A stretch of DNA of 64,000 nt. Origin: Pirellula sp. (GTDB taxonomy: Bacteria; Planctomycetota; Planctomycetia; Pirellulales; Lacipirellulaceae). The stretch covers positions 36,531-100,530 of the forward strand of contig PNKX01000019.1 in assembly GCA_013822725.1 (NCBI GenBank). The letters run 5' to 3'. Shown here piece after piece: positions 31,596-42,352 of this stretch (position 1 is the first letter of the stretch; every line of letters starts with the position of its first letter). Position numbers and translations under genes: made by a program. A model generated the notes under the pieces. It was not told the DNA's origin. It searched no databases and worked only from the letters and a program-made list of their open reading frames with translations.

Positions 31596-33728
31596 CTAGA
31601 ACCCTCCTCGTCCGCCGCGACCGCCGCCGCGGCCTCCAGGACCGCCGCCCCGCTCGCCGCCCTCCGTTTCGCGAGCCCGACGGGCTGCTTCCGCATCCTG
31701 CTTCATGATGAAATCGTACTGTTTGATGGTCTTTGCCTGCGCAAGTTCGTTTTGCATCATCAGTCGCCCCGACGAATCCATGACCAGCGCCCGCGCGGGA
31801 GCCGTCAGGTTACGATTCTTCGACACCAGCTGATCGCCTCCCTCGAGATCGACCAGCATCAGCCCGGTAAGAAATTTGAAGTCGGGCGAGTCTTCCGGTT
31901 TCTCGGGGTCGATCTTGTAGAGCGTCGACCAAATGATTTTCGCCTTCTGTGCGAAGTTCAACACGCTGCCGCGCGTAAACCAATTATCGATCGCGATCTC
32001 GGCGGCGTGGCTGCTGTCGACCGATTTGATGATCAGTCGCGCTTCCGGATCGAGGCTGCCGACCTCCTTCGTTTGGGCGATGAACGTCAGGCCCGGGCTC
32101 GGCACGACGGCGACGGGGCTTGGTTCGCTCCATTCCGTCATGCGGTGGCGAGCGGGCTTCTTCGATTGCGTTTGCCGGGCCGTCACGGTCGGGTCGAGGT
32201 ACTTTGCCGGTTGATCGACGTTGACGTCTTTGAGCGCCAGCGCGACGCGATAGCGATAGCGATGGCCAGGTACGACGGTATCGTCGATGAAGCGAAAGAG
32301 GATCGTCTTGGTGAGGCCGTCCCAGGCGTAGGGCGGCAGCTCTTCGATCGCGGGGCCCATACCACCACCCATGGACATGCCGCCGCGTCCCATTTCGCCG
32401 CCGCGTCCGCCATAGCCCCCTCCGCGTCCCATCTCGCCGCCGCGACCGCCGTAGCCGCCAGGCATTCCGCCGCGACCCATTTCGCCGCCGCGTCCACCAT
32501 AGCCGCCAGGCATCCCGCCGCGACCCATTTCGCCGCCGCGTCCGCCATAGCCCCCCGCCATAGCGCCGCCTGGAGGCGTCTGGCGACGTGCCGCGCTGCC
32601 AAAGACGTCGTTCGGATCCCCTTCTTCTTCCTTCGCAGGCGGCGGCGTTCCTTCGAGCTCGGCGCCACCCATGAGGTCTTCAGGCGTCGGGAGCGGCAAG
32701 TCGGTATGCGTAATCTCTTCACCCCATTCGCGCATCACCATCGGGGGCAACGGATGCGTGAGCAGCGGATGAATGTACTTTGGATTGACCAAGTCTGGCG
32801 TTTGAATGGGCCACGTCGACATCGTCTTGATCACGGTCTTGGGGATGACCTGCTTGATCGTCTTGAACTCGCCGGGCCCCTCGTCAGTTACCTCGGCGCG
32901 CTGCACCTCATAGCCAATGTATTCCGGCAGATCGGCCGTGACGTTGAAGCCGCGGGCCGTGGCGAGCGCGTCTTCGTACATTTGGACTTGCTGCTTGATG
33001 GGGACCTTAGCGAGCACCGTGACCCATGACTGCTCAAGGATGTCCTCGAAGCCCTGCATCGGGGCGCCACCCGTCGGAGGAATCACCAGCACGCCGTCTT
33101 TGGTCTTCATGCCTCCCATTTCGCCCATGCCGCCGCGGCCCCCTTCGCCGTAGCCCATGCCGCCGGGGCCGCGACCTTGCCCGCGACCACGGCCTCCTTC
33201 GCCTTCGGCTTCTTCGGCCATGCGTTCGGCTTCTTCAGCTGCTTCTTGATTGAGTCGCGCCGCTTCTTGCATCGCGGCAAGCATATTCTTCTTGATGGCT
33301 TCGGGATTGCTGCTCATCCAGAGTCCAGCGCCGGGACGGACTTCTAGGTCCTCGGCGGTGACGAGAACCGGATCCTGGCGGAGCTTGATCGGCGCTATCA
33401 CCTGGGGATTCAGTGGTTTAATCTCGGGATAGTTTGGCGGATTCACCGGGGCCGCGGTGCGATCGCCGGAACCAGCGATGAATTTCGCGGAATCTGTCCG
33501 GTCTGGTTCGGAGAACGCTTCCCAACTCATTTCCGCGACGTGGCTCGAAGCTTTCTGGGCCGCCATTTTCAACGGCTCGGGTTGCTTCGTATTGTCGACC
33601 ACTGGCCGGCCTAGCGAGCTCCAAATGAGCATCCCAGCCACCGCCAAGATCGCGGCAATGCCGACCTTCTCGCCGTGTTGCAGCAAGAAACGCACGAATC
33701 CATTGGCGCCTTTGAGTTTTGCTTTCAT
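31596..33728 (-). CDS. Single-TM Gly/Met-rich protein of the pilus/secretion locus
   Basis: A 710-residue protein. It has a cytoplasmic N-tail (MKAKLKGANGFVRFLLQHG), a TM helix (about 23-40; VGIAAILAVAGMLIWSSLG), and a periplasmic region with Glu/Ala-rich helix (about 150-180). Two Gly-rich low-complexity blocks follow: GRGRGQGRGPGGMGYGEGG near 185, and four GGYGGRGGEMGRGG units near 390-450. A conserved-looking C-terminal domain and a RGGGRGGRGGF tail close it. Position after PilM-PilN and a PilO-like protein suggests an inner-membrane alignment-complex role (PilP-like), but I recognise no named domain. It ends at a terminator. Confidence 0.75.
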   Translation of the reverse strand: MKAKLKGANGFVRFLLQHGEKVGIAAILAVAGMLIWSSLGRPVVDNTKQPEPLKMAAQKASSHVAEMSWEAFSEPDRTDSAKFIAGSGDRTAAPVNPPNYPEIKPLNPQVIAPIKLRQDPVLVTAEDLEVRPGAGLWMSSNPEAIKKNMLAAMQEAARLNQEAAEEAERMAEEAEGEGGRGRGQGRGPGGMGYGEGGRGGMGEMGGMKTKDGVLVIPPTGGAPMQGFEDILEQSWVTVLAKVPIKQQVQMYEDALATARGFNVTADLPEYIGYEVQRAEVTDEGPGEFKTIKQVIPKTVIKTMSTWPIQTPDLVNPKYIHPLLTHPLPPMVMREWGEEITHTDLPLPTPEDLMGGAELEGTPPPAKEEEGDPNDVFGSAARRQTPPGGAMAGGYGGRGGEMGRGGMPGGYGGRGGEMGRGGMPGGYGGRGGEMGRGGGYGGRGGEMGRGGMSMGGGMGPAIEELPPYAWDGLTKTILFRFIDDTVVPGHRYRYRVALALKDVNVDQPAKYLDPTVTARQTQSKKPARHRMTEWSEPSPVAVVPSPGLTFIAQTKEVGSLDPEARLIIKSVDSSHAAEIAIDNWFTRGSVLNFAQKAKIIWSTLYKIDPEKPEDSPDFKFLTGLMLVDLEGGDQLVSKNRNLTAPARALVMDSSGRLMMQNELAQAKTIKQYDFIMKQDAEAARRARETEGGERGGGPGGRGGGRGGRGGF
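32380..32560. repeat. 48-bp tandem coding repeat (GGYGGRGGEMGRGG units)
   Basis: Four tandem units of about 48 bp lie within the 710-residue protein gene, encoding GGYGGRGGEMGRGG with MP or nothing between them. Copies differ mainly at synonymous positions. A related block in the neighbouring gene (34036-34150) encodes GGYGGRGGGEMGRGG and similar. Not a CRISPR array: there are no unique spacers. Confidence 0.85.
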
Positions 33729-33751
33729 GGCATTGATCCCAGCGTAGAGCG

Positions 33752-33854
33752 GCGAGTTACGAGTTTTGAGTCACGACTTGGAACTGCGAGGCAGCGATTC
33801 GCGATGTACTCGTTGCATTTTTCTCGCAACTCGAAACTTGCGATTCGCAACTCC
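33752..33854. repeat. Inverted quasi-tandem repeat, GCGAGTT family
   Basis: GCGAGTTACGAGTTTTGAGT on the left and CGCAACTCGAAACTTGCGAT on the right form an imperfect hairpin of GAGTT-type words filling the gap between the 489- and 710-residue protein genes. A second member of the same family is at 56878-56965. Cotranscription of the two genes is likely, so the hairpin would be in the mRNA. Confidence 0.6.
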
Positions 33855-33855
33855 T

Positions 33856-35325
33856 TCAGCGAACAACGGCCCCGTCGCCGGCGGCGAGCGTGGCGTCGTC
33901 TCCCGGGACGGTCAGGATGGTCGGATCGGGGGGCATGTAAATGTACACGAGTCCTTGAAGCTCAACGGTCACGAGGTTTGCGGTGTCGGAAGGGTTAAGA
34001 GTCATCCCCATACTGCCTCCTTCGTACCCGCCACGGCCGCCGCCCATCCCCATCCCCATGCCGCCGCGGCCCATTTCGCCCCCGCCGCGACCGCCGTAGC
34101 CGCCGGGCATCATGCCTCCGCGTCCCATTTCACCACCGCCACCGCCGCCGCCACCGGCGCTCGCGGCCATTTCAAATGCCTGCCCATCTTTGTCGACGCC
34201 CGACTTCTCACGATTAATCCGCAGGCGTTGCACCTCGATCGGCAGCGGGGCGTTGGCGCACTCAACCAAGACCCTCGGCAAATAGCGCTCGTCCATCATC
34301 AGCACCATGCGGATCGGCAGGCGACGGAACTCCGTCCCCATACCGGTCGCGGCGTCGGCGATCGGCTTCCCTTCGGCGTCGATATAGCGGCCGGCCAGCA
34401 GCATCGCGTCGACGTCGACGCCTTCACCACCCATCTCGCCTCCAGGTCTCATTTCAGCGGCAGGCACTTCGCCCCCCGCAGCCATCGCTTCGGCCGGCAT
34501 CAAAATCACCGATTCCTGGGCCATCGCCATGGCCGCCGGGGCGCCGACTTCCAACGACTGAATCACGCGAATCGCCGTGTTGTCGGGTCGCGTGGCGCCC
34601 CGTTCTTTGTTCGTGTCGGCAATCGCATGGAGGAGCGTTTCGTAAACCCAGAGATCTTCTTGAGTCACCCACATTTGTCGCGAGGTCGGGACGCCGGTGA
34701 ACTCCAGCTTCTGTCGCACGTTTCCCTGATCGACCCATTGGACGAGGTAGTCTTCTTCAATCGGGAGGCCGTCTGGGCCCAGCAGAACGTCGGCCCCGAC
34801 TCCCCCTTCACCCCCCCGACCCCCTTCGCGTCCGAAGCCTCCGCCGAAAGCGGCGGCGCCGTCGACCGCCATTTTCTTGGCGTCGACAATCTCGACCAGG
34901 CCGTCGAAGCGATTCTTGATGTAGTTTTGATATCGATCGCGGAACAACGGCTTGATGGCTGAATCGAACTTCGCATTCTCGGCGTAGGTCACGAAGTCGG
35001 CGCCGAGCACGTCGGGCCACTTCAACACTTCTTCGCGCTGCGCATCGAAGAGGCTCTGCCAGAGCTTTTCGACGCTGTCGGCAATCTTCTTCGCTTCCTC
35101 GCGTTCCTTGGCGTTGACGGCGGGATTGCCGTGGACGGTCTTGCCGCTAATCGCCTGCATATTGCCGAACTCAAGATCGATTTTCGACTTGTTCGCCGCG
35201 AACTGCCGCTGGAGTTCTCCCGAGGCCATCATCCAGCAGACGACCGCGGCTAGCGTGCCGACGACGCTCAAGATCCAAAATCGTTGGATCCACGCCGCCT
35301 TCATGAACGCTCGAACTTTATCCAT
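33856..35325 (-). CDS. Single-TM Gly-rich protein, PilO-like position
   Basis: A 489-residue protein with a short cytoplasmic N-tail, one TM helix (about 14-33; FWILSVVGTLAAVVCWMMA) and a periplasmic helical region (about 35-145). A Gly-rich linker (GGGFGREGGRGGEGG, near 160) precedes a folded domain (about 170-380), followed by a Gly/Met-rich block (about 395-445) and a hydrophobic LVTVELQGLVYIYMPPDPT end. Topology and location just downstream of PilM-PilN match PilO, which pairs with PilN in the periplasm; sequence alone does not prove it. The Gly-rich module is shared with the next gene. Confidence 0.72.
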   Translation of the reverse strand: MDKVRAFMKAAWIQRFWILSVVGTLAAVVCWMMASGELQRQFAANKSKIDLEFGNMQAISGKTVHGNPAVNAKEREEAKKIADSVEKLWQSLFDAQREEVLKWPDVLGADFVTYAENAKFDSAIKPLFRDRYQNYIKNRFDGLVEIVDAKKMAVDGAAAFGGGFGREGGRGGEGGVGADVLLGPDGLPIEEDYLVQWVDQGNVRQKLEFTGVPTSRQMWVTQEDLWVYETLLHAIADTNKERGATRPDNTAIRVIQSLEVGAPAAMAMAQESVILMPAEAMAAGGEVPAAEMRPGGEMGGEGVDVDAMLLAGRYIDAEGKPIADAATGMGTEFRRLPIRMVLMMDERYLPRVLVECANAPLPIEVQRLRINREKSGVDKDGQAFEMAASAGGGGGGGGEMGRGGMMPGGYGGRGGGEMGRGGMGMGMGGGRGGYEGGSMGMTLNPSDTANLVTVELQGLVYIYMPPDPTILTVPGDDATLAAGDGAVVR

Positions 35326-35439
35326 GATCTCGTCTCGTAAACGCTGTGCCTGATCTCTGATTGATCGCCCGCAGACGATCGTTCGCTCTCAATCTCACCT
35401 ATCTACTTACTCACTGACTCACCTACACACCCGCCAACG

Positions 35440-37716
35440 TCATTGCGCCGGCGGTTGCTCTGCAGCGGCGGCTTCAGCTTCTTTAGCGGCAGCGGCTTCG
35501 GCTTCGGCAGCCAGTCTCTTGGCGGCCGCTTCGCGGCGCTGGGCGCGGGTCTTCGGCTGCCAGCAGAACTGGACGACGAAGTCGTACCGCTTCACCTCGA
35601 ATGCCCGTGAGACGGGGCCCGTCGGTTCGGCGACGGCTCCCTCCGCCCCCGCCACCGGAGCAGCTGCGGCGGGCGCGATGTTGAACCCGGCCGGCATTCC
35701 TGCAGACATCCCGCCTTCGCCCATCAATTCGGCATCGGGGTCGATGTACTCGGGCTTCAGCGGCTTGCCCGCGACGAGCCAGGGCCGGCTGATTCCCATG
35801 TCTTGGAACGAAACGTCGACCAGCTCGCCAGTGAGTTTTTTCGCGTCTTCATCGTACCCGTCGGGTAGCTTGACGGTTCCCTCTTCGAGCGCTTTGACGA
35901 GCGTCTCGATGACGAACTTACGGGTCTGATTCGTCAGGTCGGCGTTGTGGTAGTGGTAGCCGGTGAGTTGAATCACGAACCCGGGGCCCGTCAGCGGCTC
36001 GCCAGCAGCCGCGGCGCCGTCGCCTGCTGCCGCTGGGGCGGCAGTGACCGCTCCGGCGTCCGCCGTGGCGCCTGCTGCAGGATCGGCGGGGGCCGCGGGA
36101 TCGCCAGTTGCGGCGCCAGCCGCGGCGTCTTCATTCTTCGATTCGAGGTACTTCGCGTCGATCGGCGTGATGTACTCCGCCGTGAGATCCGCGAAGTGGC
36201 GTTCGTCGAGCGCCGTGACGTGTACCTCGTTCCGGCTCATCACATGCTCGGCGGTCTCTTCACGCGGGCGAGGATCGCGCGGCAGTGCGGCGTCGAGCGC
36301 CTTGACGAGGTCGAGCCACTCCAGCCGGCCTTCGACGTTGCTGGTCAGCTGCTCTTGCGTCTTGATGAGGCTGTCCGCGGCTGCCTTGAGGTCCGTCCGT
36401 TCCTTCTCAAGGGTATCCGCGCTCGATTTGGTGCTTGTCGTGAGGCTGAATGCGCTCTTGAAATCATCGCGGTTCGTCACATCGGCTGATCGCCACGACG
36501 AAACGTGCGTGAAGTAATTGAACGTCAGTCCCAGCAATACCGCCGCGACGCCGGCGACGGCCCACGGCTTCTTGGCCCGGATCATCCGCTTGCGGACGAT
36601 CTCTTCCGGCAACAGGTTGGTCTTGAGCTCCGACTTGCCGAGCGCCTGCACGCACAAGCCGTACGCTGGACCGAAGCTGAGAATGTTCTCTTTGTACTGC
36701 GCGTTGCTTCCCGCGCTGCCGGCCGTCAGACGATTGAAATCTTCGACCGGCTTGACGTCTTGCTCCAGGTTCTGCGCGAGATAACGCTGCAAACCGGGAA
36801 GCTTCATCGCGTTGCCCAGGGCGATGACTTCGCCAATCTGGGCCGCCTTGTCGAGGCTCTGGAAGTAGCCAAGCGAACGCTGGATTTCCGCGAGCAAATC
36901 GCTGAAAACGGGCCGCATCGCCTGGAATACGGCCTTCGGGTCGTCGGCCTGCGTGGCGTTCCGCTTCAGGTGCTCCGCCTTCACGAAGGTGAGCTTTAAC
37001 TCCTTGCTGAGCGCCCGCGTGAAGTGGTTGCCGCCGATCGGAATGTTGCGCTGCCAGACGCGGAAACCGTTGGTCACCACGAGGTCGGTGGTGTCGGTGC
37101 CGAGCGAAATCACCACGGTCGACGCCGGCGGTTTGGCCGGGTCGTACGGCTGGGACTTCATCTCTTCGAACCGATCGAAGCAGACGTAGTTGTAAACCGA
37201 AAGAGGCGCAAGCTGGATGAGGTCGACTTCGATGCCGGCCGCTTCGAGCGGAGCCAGCGCGCGGGCTACCTGATCGCGCTTCATCGCAAACAGGCCGACC
37301 TCCGGCTCCAGCGCGAAGCCATCTTCCTCGCTACCGCCGGTGAGTTGCTGATAATCCCAGACGACGTCGTCGAGCGAGAACGGAATCTGCTGCCGGGCTT
37401 CGTACTTGACGATGTCGGGGATCTTCTTCGCTTCGACCGGCGGAAGCTTAATGAACCGCATCAGGCCGTTCTGGCCGCCGACCGACATGGCGACCGTGTC
37501 GCCGACCAGCTCGTTCCGGGAGAGGAACGTTTCGAGGGCCTCGCGGATCAGTTCCGCCGGCTCCGCCTCAGGCTGGGTCAGAATTTTTGGATATTCGATG
37601 TAGTCGAACGACTCAATGACGAGCCGCCGGGGTTCCTTCTCATGTGGACGGCATCGGAGCGCTTTAAGAGCGCATTGACCAATATCGATGCCCCATACGG
37701 CGCCACCCTTGGCCAT
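35440..37716 (-). CDS. PilM-PilN fusion, type IV pilus / T2SS inner-membrane platform
   Basis: A 758-residue protein. Residues 1-365 are an actin-like PilM ATPase domain (VWGIDIGQCALKALRC, VISLGTDTTDLVV, IPIGGNHFTRAL, VIALGNAMKLPGLQ), about the length of a complete PilM. It is followed directly by KTNLLPEEIVRKR (366-378), the PilN-type cytoplasmic motif that binds PilM, then a TM helix (385-402). A coiled-coil region (about 420-475) and a periplasmic domain with an Ala/Pro-rich spacer and an Ala/Glu-rich C-terminus follow. PilM and PilN are normally separate proteins. It heads the operon with the PilO-like and Gly-rich proteins. Confidence 0.85.
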   Translation of the reverse strand: MAKGGAVWGIDIGQCALKALRCRPHEKEPRRLVIESFDYIEYPKILTQPEAEPAELIREALETFLSRNELVGDTVAMSVGGQNGLMRFIKLPPVEAKKIPDIVKYEARQQIPFSLDDVVWDYQQLTGGSEEDGFALEPEVGLFAMKRDQVARALAPLEAAGIEVDLIQLAPLSVYNYVCFDRFEEMKSQPYDPAKPPASTVVISLGTDTTDLVVTNGFRVWQRNIPIGGNHFTRALSKELKLTFVKAEHLKRNATQADDPKAVFQAMRPVFSDLLAEIQRSLGYFQSLDKAAQIGEVIALGNAMKLPGLQRYLAQNLEQDVKPVEDFNRLTAGSAGSNAQYKENILSFGPAYGLCVQALGKSELKTNLLPEEIVRKRMIRAKKPWAVAGVAAVLLGLTFNYFTHVSSWRSADVTNRDDFKSAFSLTTSTKSSADTLEKERTDLKAAADSLIKTQEQLTSNVEGRLEWLDLVKALDAALPRDPRPREETAEHVMSRNEVHVTALDERHFADLTAEYITPIDAKYLESKNEDAAAGAATGDPAAPADPAAGATADAGAVTAAPAAAGDGAAAAGEPLTGPGFVIQLTGYHYHNADLTNQTRKFVIETLVKALEEGTVKLPDGYDEDAKKLTGELVDVSFQDMGISRPWLVAGKPLKPEYIDPDAELMGEGGMSAGMPAGFNIAPAAAAPVAGAEGAVAEPTGPVSRAFEVKRYDFVVQFCWQPKTRAQRREAAAKRLAAEAEAAAAKEAEAAAAEQPPAQ

Positions 37717-38102
37717 ATTCGCGACCTCTGTTCCGTTCGATTAAAAGCGCGGCGGAGTGTTCAGGTCCGACGCGACTGCTCACGACAATCAAAGCAAATT
37801 AGCTTCAGCAAGCCGAAGAGTCCCAAAAACGTCCAGGGGAGTGGCTTGATCGCGCGAGCAGCGCCTCACTTCTCTACGATCAAATCTATCGAAGCACGCC
37901 GCGTAGTCAAATTTTCAGCTGAAATCCGCGGAAATTGGCGGCGTCGAATCGCTGCGTCAGCGCTCCGACGGCCATCATGTCCGCGCACCTCAGCCGACAG
38001 GCTCTCGGCACGCTTTCCCCCCAGCTTGCCATTCTAGTCGGGGGCAGGGGAATGTATACCCACCGAAGCGGGCGGTTTGGTCGCTGAAATGCGTCCCAAA
38101 AT

Positions 38103-38149
38103 GCCGGGAAAACAGGGTTTTGCTGATTCCCGGCGGGGCAACATGTTGC
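38103..38149. promoter_or_regulatory. Hairpin and 12-nt palindrome upstream of cmk
   Basis: GCCGGGAA (38103-38110) pairs with TTCCCGGC (38127-38134), and a perfect palindrome GCAACATGTTGC follows at 38138-38149. Both lie about 80-125 bp upstream of the cmk start, in the 513-bp divergent gap to the pilM operon (37717-38229). The rest of that gap shows nothing recognisable. An operator role is a guess. Confidence 0.3.
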
Positions 38150-38229
38150 ACCGTTGCGACCCCGCCCCCATAACATGGGAGTAGCTTCGTTTTCCGCCAT
38201 GACGGCCTGATTCCTTGCTTGATCGACCC

Positions 38230-38901
38230 ATGATTGTGACCATCGACGGCCCCGCCGGCGCCGGAAAAAGCAGCGCCGCCCGCCGATTGGCTCGGAGGCT
38301 CGGCTTCCGCTTCCTCGACACGGGGGCGATGTACCGGGCTGTCGCCCTCGCGGGAAAACGGGCCGGGGTCGATTGGAATCAGCCCGAGGAACTCGCCACG
38401 GTGGCTGCCAGCCTGACGCTGGAACTTTCCAACGACGCGATTCTGATGAACGGCGAAGACGTTACCGCTGCCATTCGCACCCTGGAAATCACCACCCTCA
38501 CCCAGCACGCCGCCGACAACCAGGCGGTCCGCCGCCTGCTGACTGACCAGCAGCGGGCCTTCGCCGCCGGTCAGGACGTGGTGACCGAGGGTCGCGATCA
38601 GGCGACCGTCGTCTTTCCTGGGGCCGAGTGCAAAATCTTTCTTACCGCCGGCGAAGAGGAACGGGCCCAGCGGCGGTTTCTCGACCTCCAGGCCCGGGGC
38701 GAGGAAGTCGACCTCGCCGAAGTGCTGCGGAAACAGCGGCTCCGCGACAAATGCGATACGGAGCGAGCATACGGCGGCCTGGCCAAAGCGAACGACTCGA
38801 TCGAAGTCCTCACCGACGGCCTCAATCCCGACCAAGTAGTCGACCGACTGGCCGAAATCGTCCAAAGCGTGCAATCGCACAGCGGGATTGGCTCAAACTA
38901 G
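38230..38901 (+). CDS. cmk: Cytidylate kinase
   Basis: A 223-residue kinase phosphorylating CMP and dCMP. The P-loop IDGPAGAGKSS is at residues 5-15, LDTGAMYRAVAL at about 30-41, and the CMP/lid regions are TEGRDQATVVFPGAECKIFL and AQRRFLDLQARG. The ATG at 38230 gives the canonical N-terminus (MIVTIDGPAG); a TTG five codons upstream is possible. It precedes rpsA, the usual cmk-rpsA pairing, with about 265 bp between them that include no other gene. Confidence 0.96.
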   Translation: MIVTIDGPAGAGKSSAARRLARRLGFRFLDTGAMYRAVALAGKRAGVDWNQPEELATVAASLTLELSNDAILMNGEDVTAAIRTLEITTLTQHAADNQAVRRLLTDQQRAFAAGQDVVTEGRDQATVVFPGAECKIFLTAGEEERAQRRFLDLQARGEEVDLAEVLRKQRLRDKCDTERAYGGLAKANDSIEVLTDGLNPDQVVDRLAEIVQSVQSHSGIGSN

Positions 38902-39167
38902 GCGTTTGCAGCCTCCCCGCTATGCGTGCCTTCGGGGCAAGAGAGATTCGCTGACGCCAGCGATCTTGGCGGAATCTCCACCGCTGCAACGACTTACCCC
39001 GATTGTCCGTTCTCCGCCGGTTTGCTAGGATAACGGGCTTGTCCCTGCACCTTTTCCCATCGGCATGCCGACGTTCGGCGCCAGGCGCATGGACCGAGTC
39101 CCTCTTTTTGGTAGAGGCGGCCGAGCTCGATCGGTCGCAAGTCTCTGCTCCGCCCCACTTTTTATCT

Positions 39168-40976
<1,809 letters not shown>

Positions 40977-40991
40977 TAGTCCTCCAAATCG

Positions 40992-41022
40992 GCGCCGATC
41001 GATCAATCGGCGCTCCATTTTT
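40992..41022 (+). terminator. First of two tandem terminators after rpsA
   Basis: GCGCCGAT (40992-40999) pairs with ATCGGCGC (41006-41013), 8 bp with a 6-base loop, followed by TCCATTTTT. A stronger terminator follows 12 bases later. Confidence 0.7.
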
Positions 41023-41034
41023 GAAGCCTATCGA

Positions 41035-41069
41035 GGGCCTCGCGGGTTACGACCCGCGAGGCCCTTTTT
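41035..41069 (+). terminator. Second terminator after rpsA
   Basis: GGGCCTCGCGGG (41035-41046) pairs perfectly with CCCGCGAGGCCC (41053-41064), 12 bp with a 6-base loop, followed by five T. Beyond it, 41070-41285 upstream of the sigma gene shows nothing recognisable. Confidence 0.92.
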
Positions 41070-41285
41070 CTTGGCATCGTCGGAACGCTGCGTACATCCG
41101 GCCTACTCATCCAACCACGCTCCAATGTGGAGGGCATGCGCTCCATTCGTCGATAGAGCTAGCACAGCAACATGCGATAAGCAGTTGGACGTCGTCGCCG
41201 TCGATGGGCAGGGATTGTTCGCGAGGCCTGCGTAAGACGTTCCAGTCGTCGGTTCCCTGTCCACCTCCATGCGACGGTAAGCGCC

Positions 41286-42161
41286 ATGCCATCGACCACC
41301 CGCAAGCGAAAAGTTTCCTCTGCCGTTCAGACGCCGCTGGAGACCTACCTGCGCGAGATTAACGAGACGGCCCTCCTCAACGCTCGCGAGGAAAAAGAGC
41401 TCGCCACCAGCATTGGCGAGGGGGATCTCGCGGCTCGCGATCGCATGGTCCGCGCTAATCTGCGGCTCGTGGTGAATATCGCTCGCGGTTACTCGGGCAA
41501 AGGGCTTGCCCTGCAGGACCTCATCGAAGAGGGAAACCTGGGGCTCCTGCGCGCCGTCGAAGGCTTCGACCCGGCGATGGGAACGCGGTTCAGCACCTAC
41601 GCCAGCTACTGGATCAAGCAGTCGATTAAGCGGGCTTTGATCAACACCGGCAAAACGATCCGCATCCCGGCGTACATGGTCGAGCTGCTGTCCAAATGGC
41701 GGCGCGCCACCGCCCGGCTGACGGAAGAGCTCGATCGCACGCCGACGCCGGAAGAAATCGCCCGCGTCCTCGGCCTGCCGAAGAAGAAACTGCCGATCAT
41801 TAAGAAGGCGATCAAGATCTACAACGCTACCCCCCAGACCGACCAGACCGAAGCGGGCTGGACGCTGGGCGATATGGTGATGGACGAGCGGCAGCAGGCC
41901 CCCGACGACGCTCTGGTCGAAAGCGACAGCCTGCGGCACGTGCTGGCGATGCTCCAGACGATGGACCAACGCGAAGCGACGGTCCTGCGGATGCGGTTCG
42001 GCCTCGACGGCTACGAGCCGCGGACGTTGAAAGAAATCGGCGAGGAGCTAGGCCTCACCCGCGAGCGCGTGCGGCAGATCGAAACGGAAGCACTCAACAA
42101 GATGGCCGACAGCATCGAGCACCCGCCGACGAACATGGGCTACGACGCTGATCTCGACTGA
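41286..42161 (+). CDS. Group 2 sigma-70 RNA polymerase sigma factor
   Basis: A 291-residue RpoD/RpoS-like factor. Region 1.2 (TPLETYLREINETALLNARE), region 2 (MVRANLRLVVNIARGYSGKG, LQDLIEEGNLGLLRAVEGFD, FSTYASYWIKQSIKRAL), region 3 (RIPAYMVELLSKWRRATARL) and region 4 (TVLRMRFGLDGYEPRTLKEI, GLTRERVRQIETEAL) are all present. It lacks the long N-terminal 1.1 region and non-conserved insert of the primary factor, so it is an alternative housekeeping-like sigma. The gene stands alone after the rpsA terminators; no anti-sigma gene is adjacent. Confidence 0.92.
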   Translation: MPSTTRKRKVSSAVQTPLETYLREINETALLNAREEKELATSIGEGDLAARDRMVRANLRLVVNIARGYSGKGLALQDLIEEGNLGLLRAVEGFDPAMGTRFSTYASYWIKQSIKRALINTGKTIRIPAYMVELLSKWRRATARLTEELDRTPTPEEIARVLGLPKKKLPIIKKAIKIYNATPQTDQTEAGWTLGDMVMDERQQAPDDALVESDSLRHVLAMLQTMDQREATVLRMRFGLDGYEPRTLKEIGEELGLTRERVRQIETEALNKMADSIEHPPTNMGYDADLD

Positions 42162-42215
42162 GCGTCCCGTTCCACTGGCGCCACCGTTGCAATCAGTGCG
42201 ACCGCGCCAACATCC

Positions 42216-42257
42216 TTCCGGCTCCCTCCACCTTGAGGAGAGGGCTGGGGAGGGGGT
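42216..42257. repeat. Interspersed CCCTCC/GGAGAGGGCTGGGG repeat
   Basis: CGGCTCCCTCCACCTTGAGG followed by AGAGGGCTGGGGAGGGGG is a dispersed element that I recognise from many bacterial genomes, usually seen mistranslated as PHPNPSPKGRG or PSPQGGG. It is partly self-complementary and lies between the sigma gene and a small secreted protein gene. Confidence 0.6.
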
Positions 42258-42352
42258 AGAACGTGGTAATTGATTCTGCCTAGCATAGAGGAAGTGAGCG
42301 TCGCCGCCGAATGCGACGCAGCGTTCATCGCTTCCTGCTGGCGAGTCATTTC

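Noticed and set aside
32380..32560. Possible CRISPR-like array
   Set aside because: Repeats are contiguous coding units without unique spacers; the protein is Gly-rich low complexity.
31752..33029. Plus-strand frame with His/Ala-rich repeats
   Set aside because: Complement of the Gly-rich repeat region of the 710-residue protein gene; an artefact of the tandem units.
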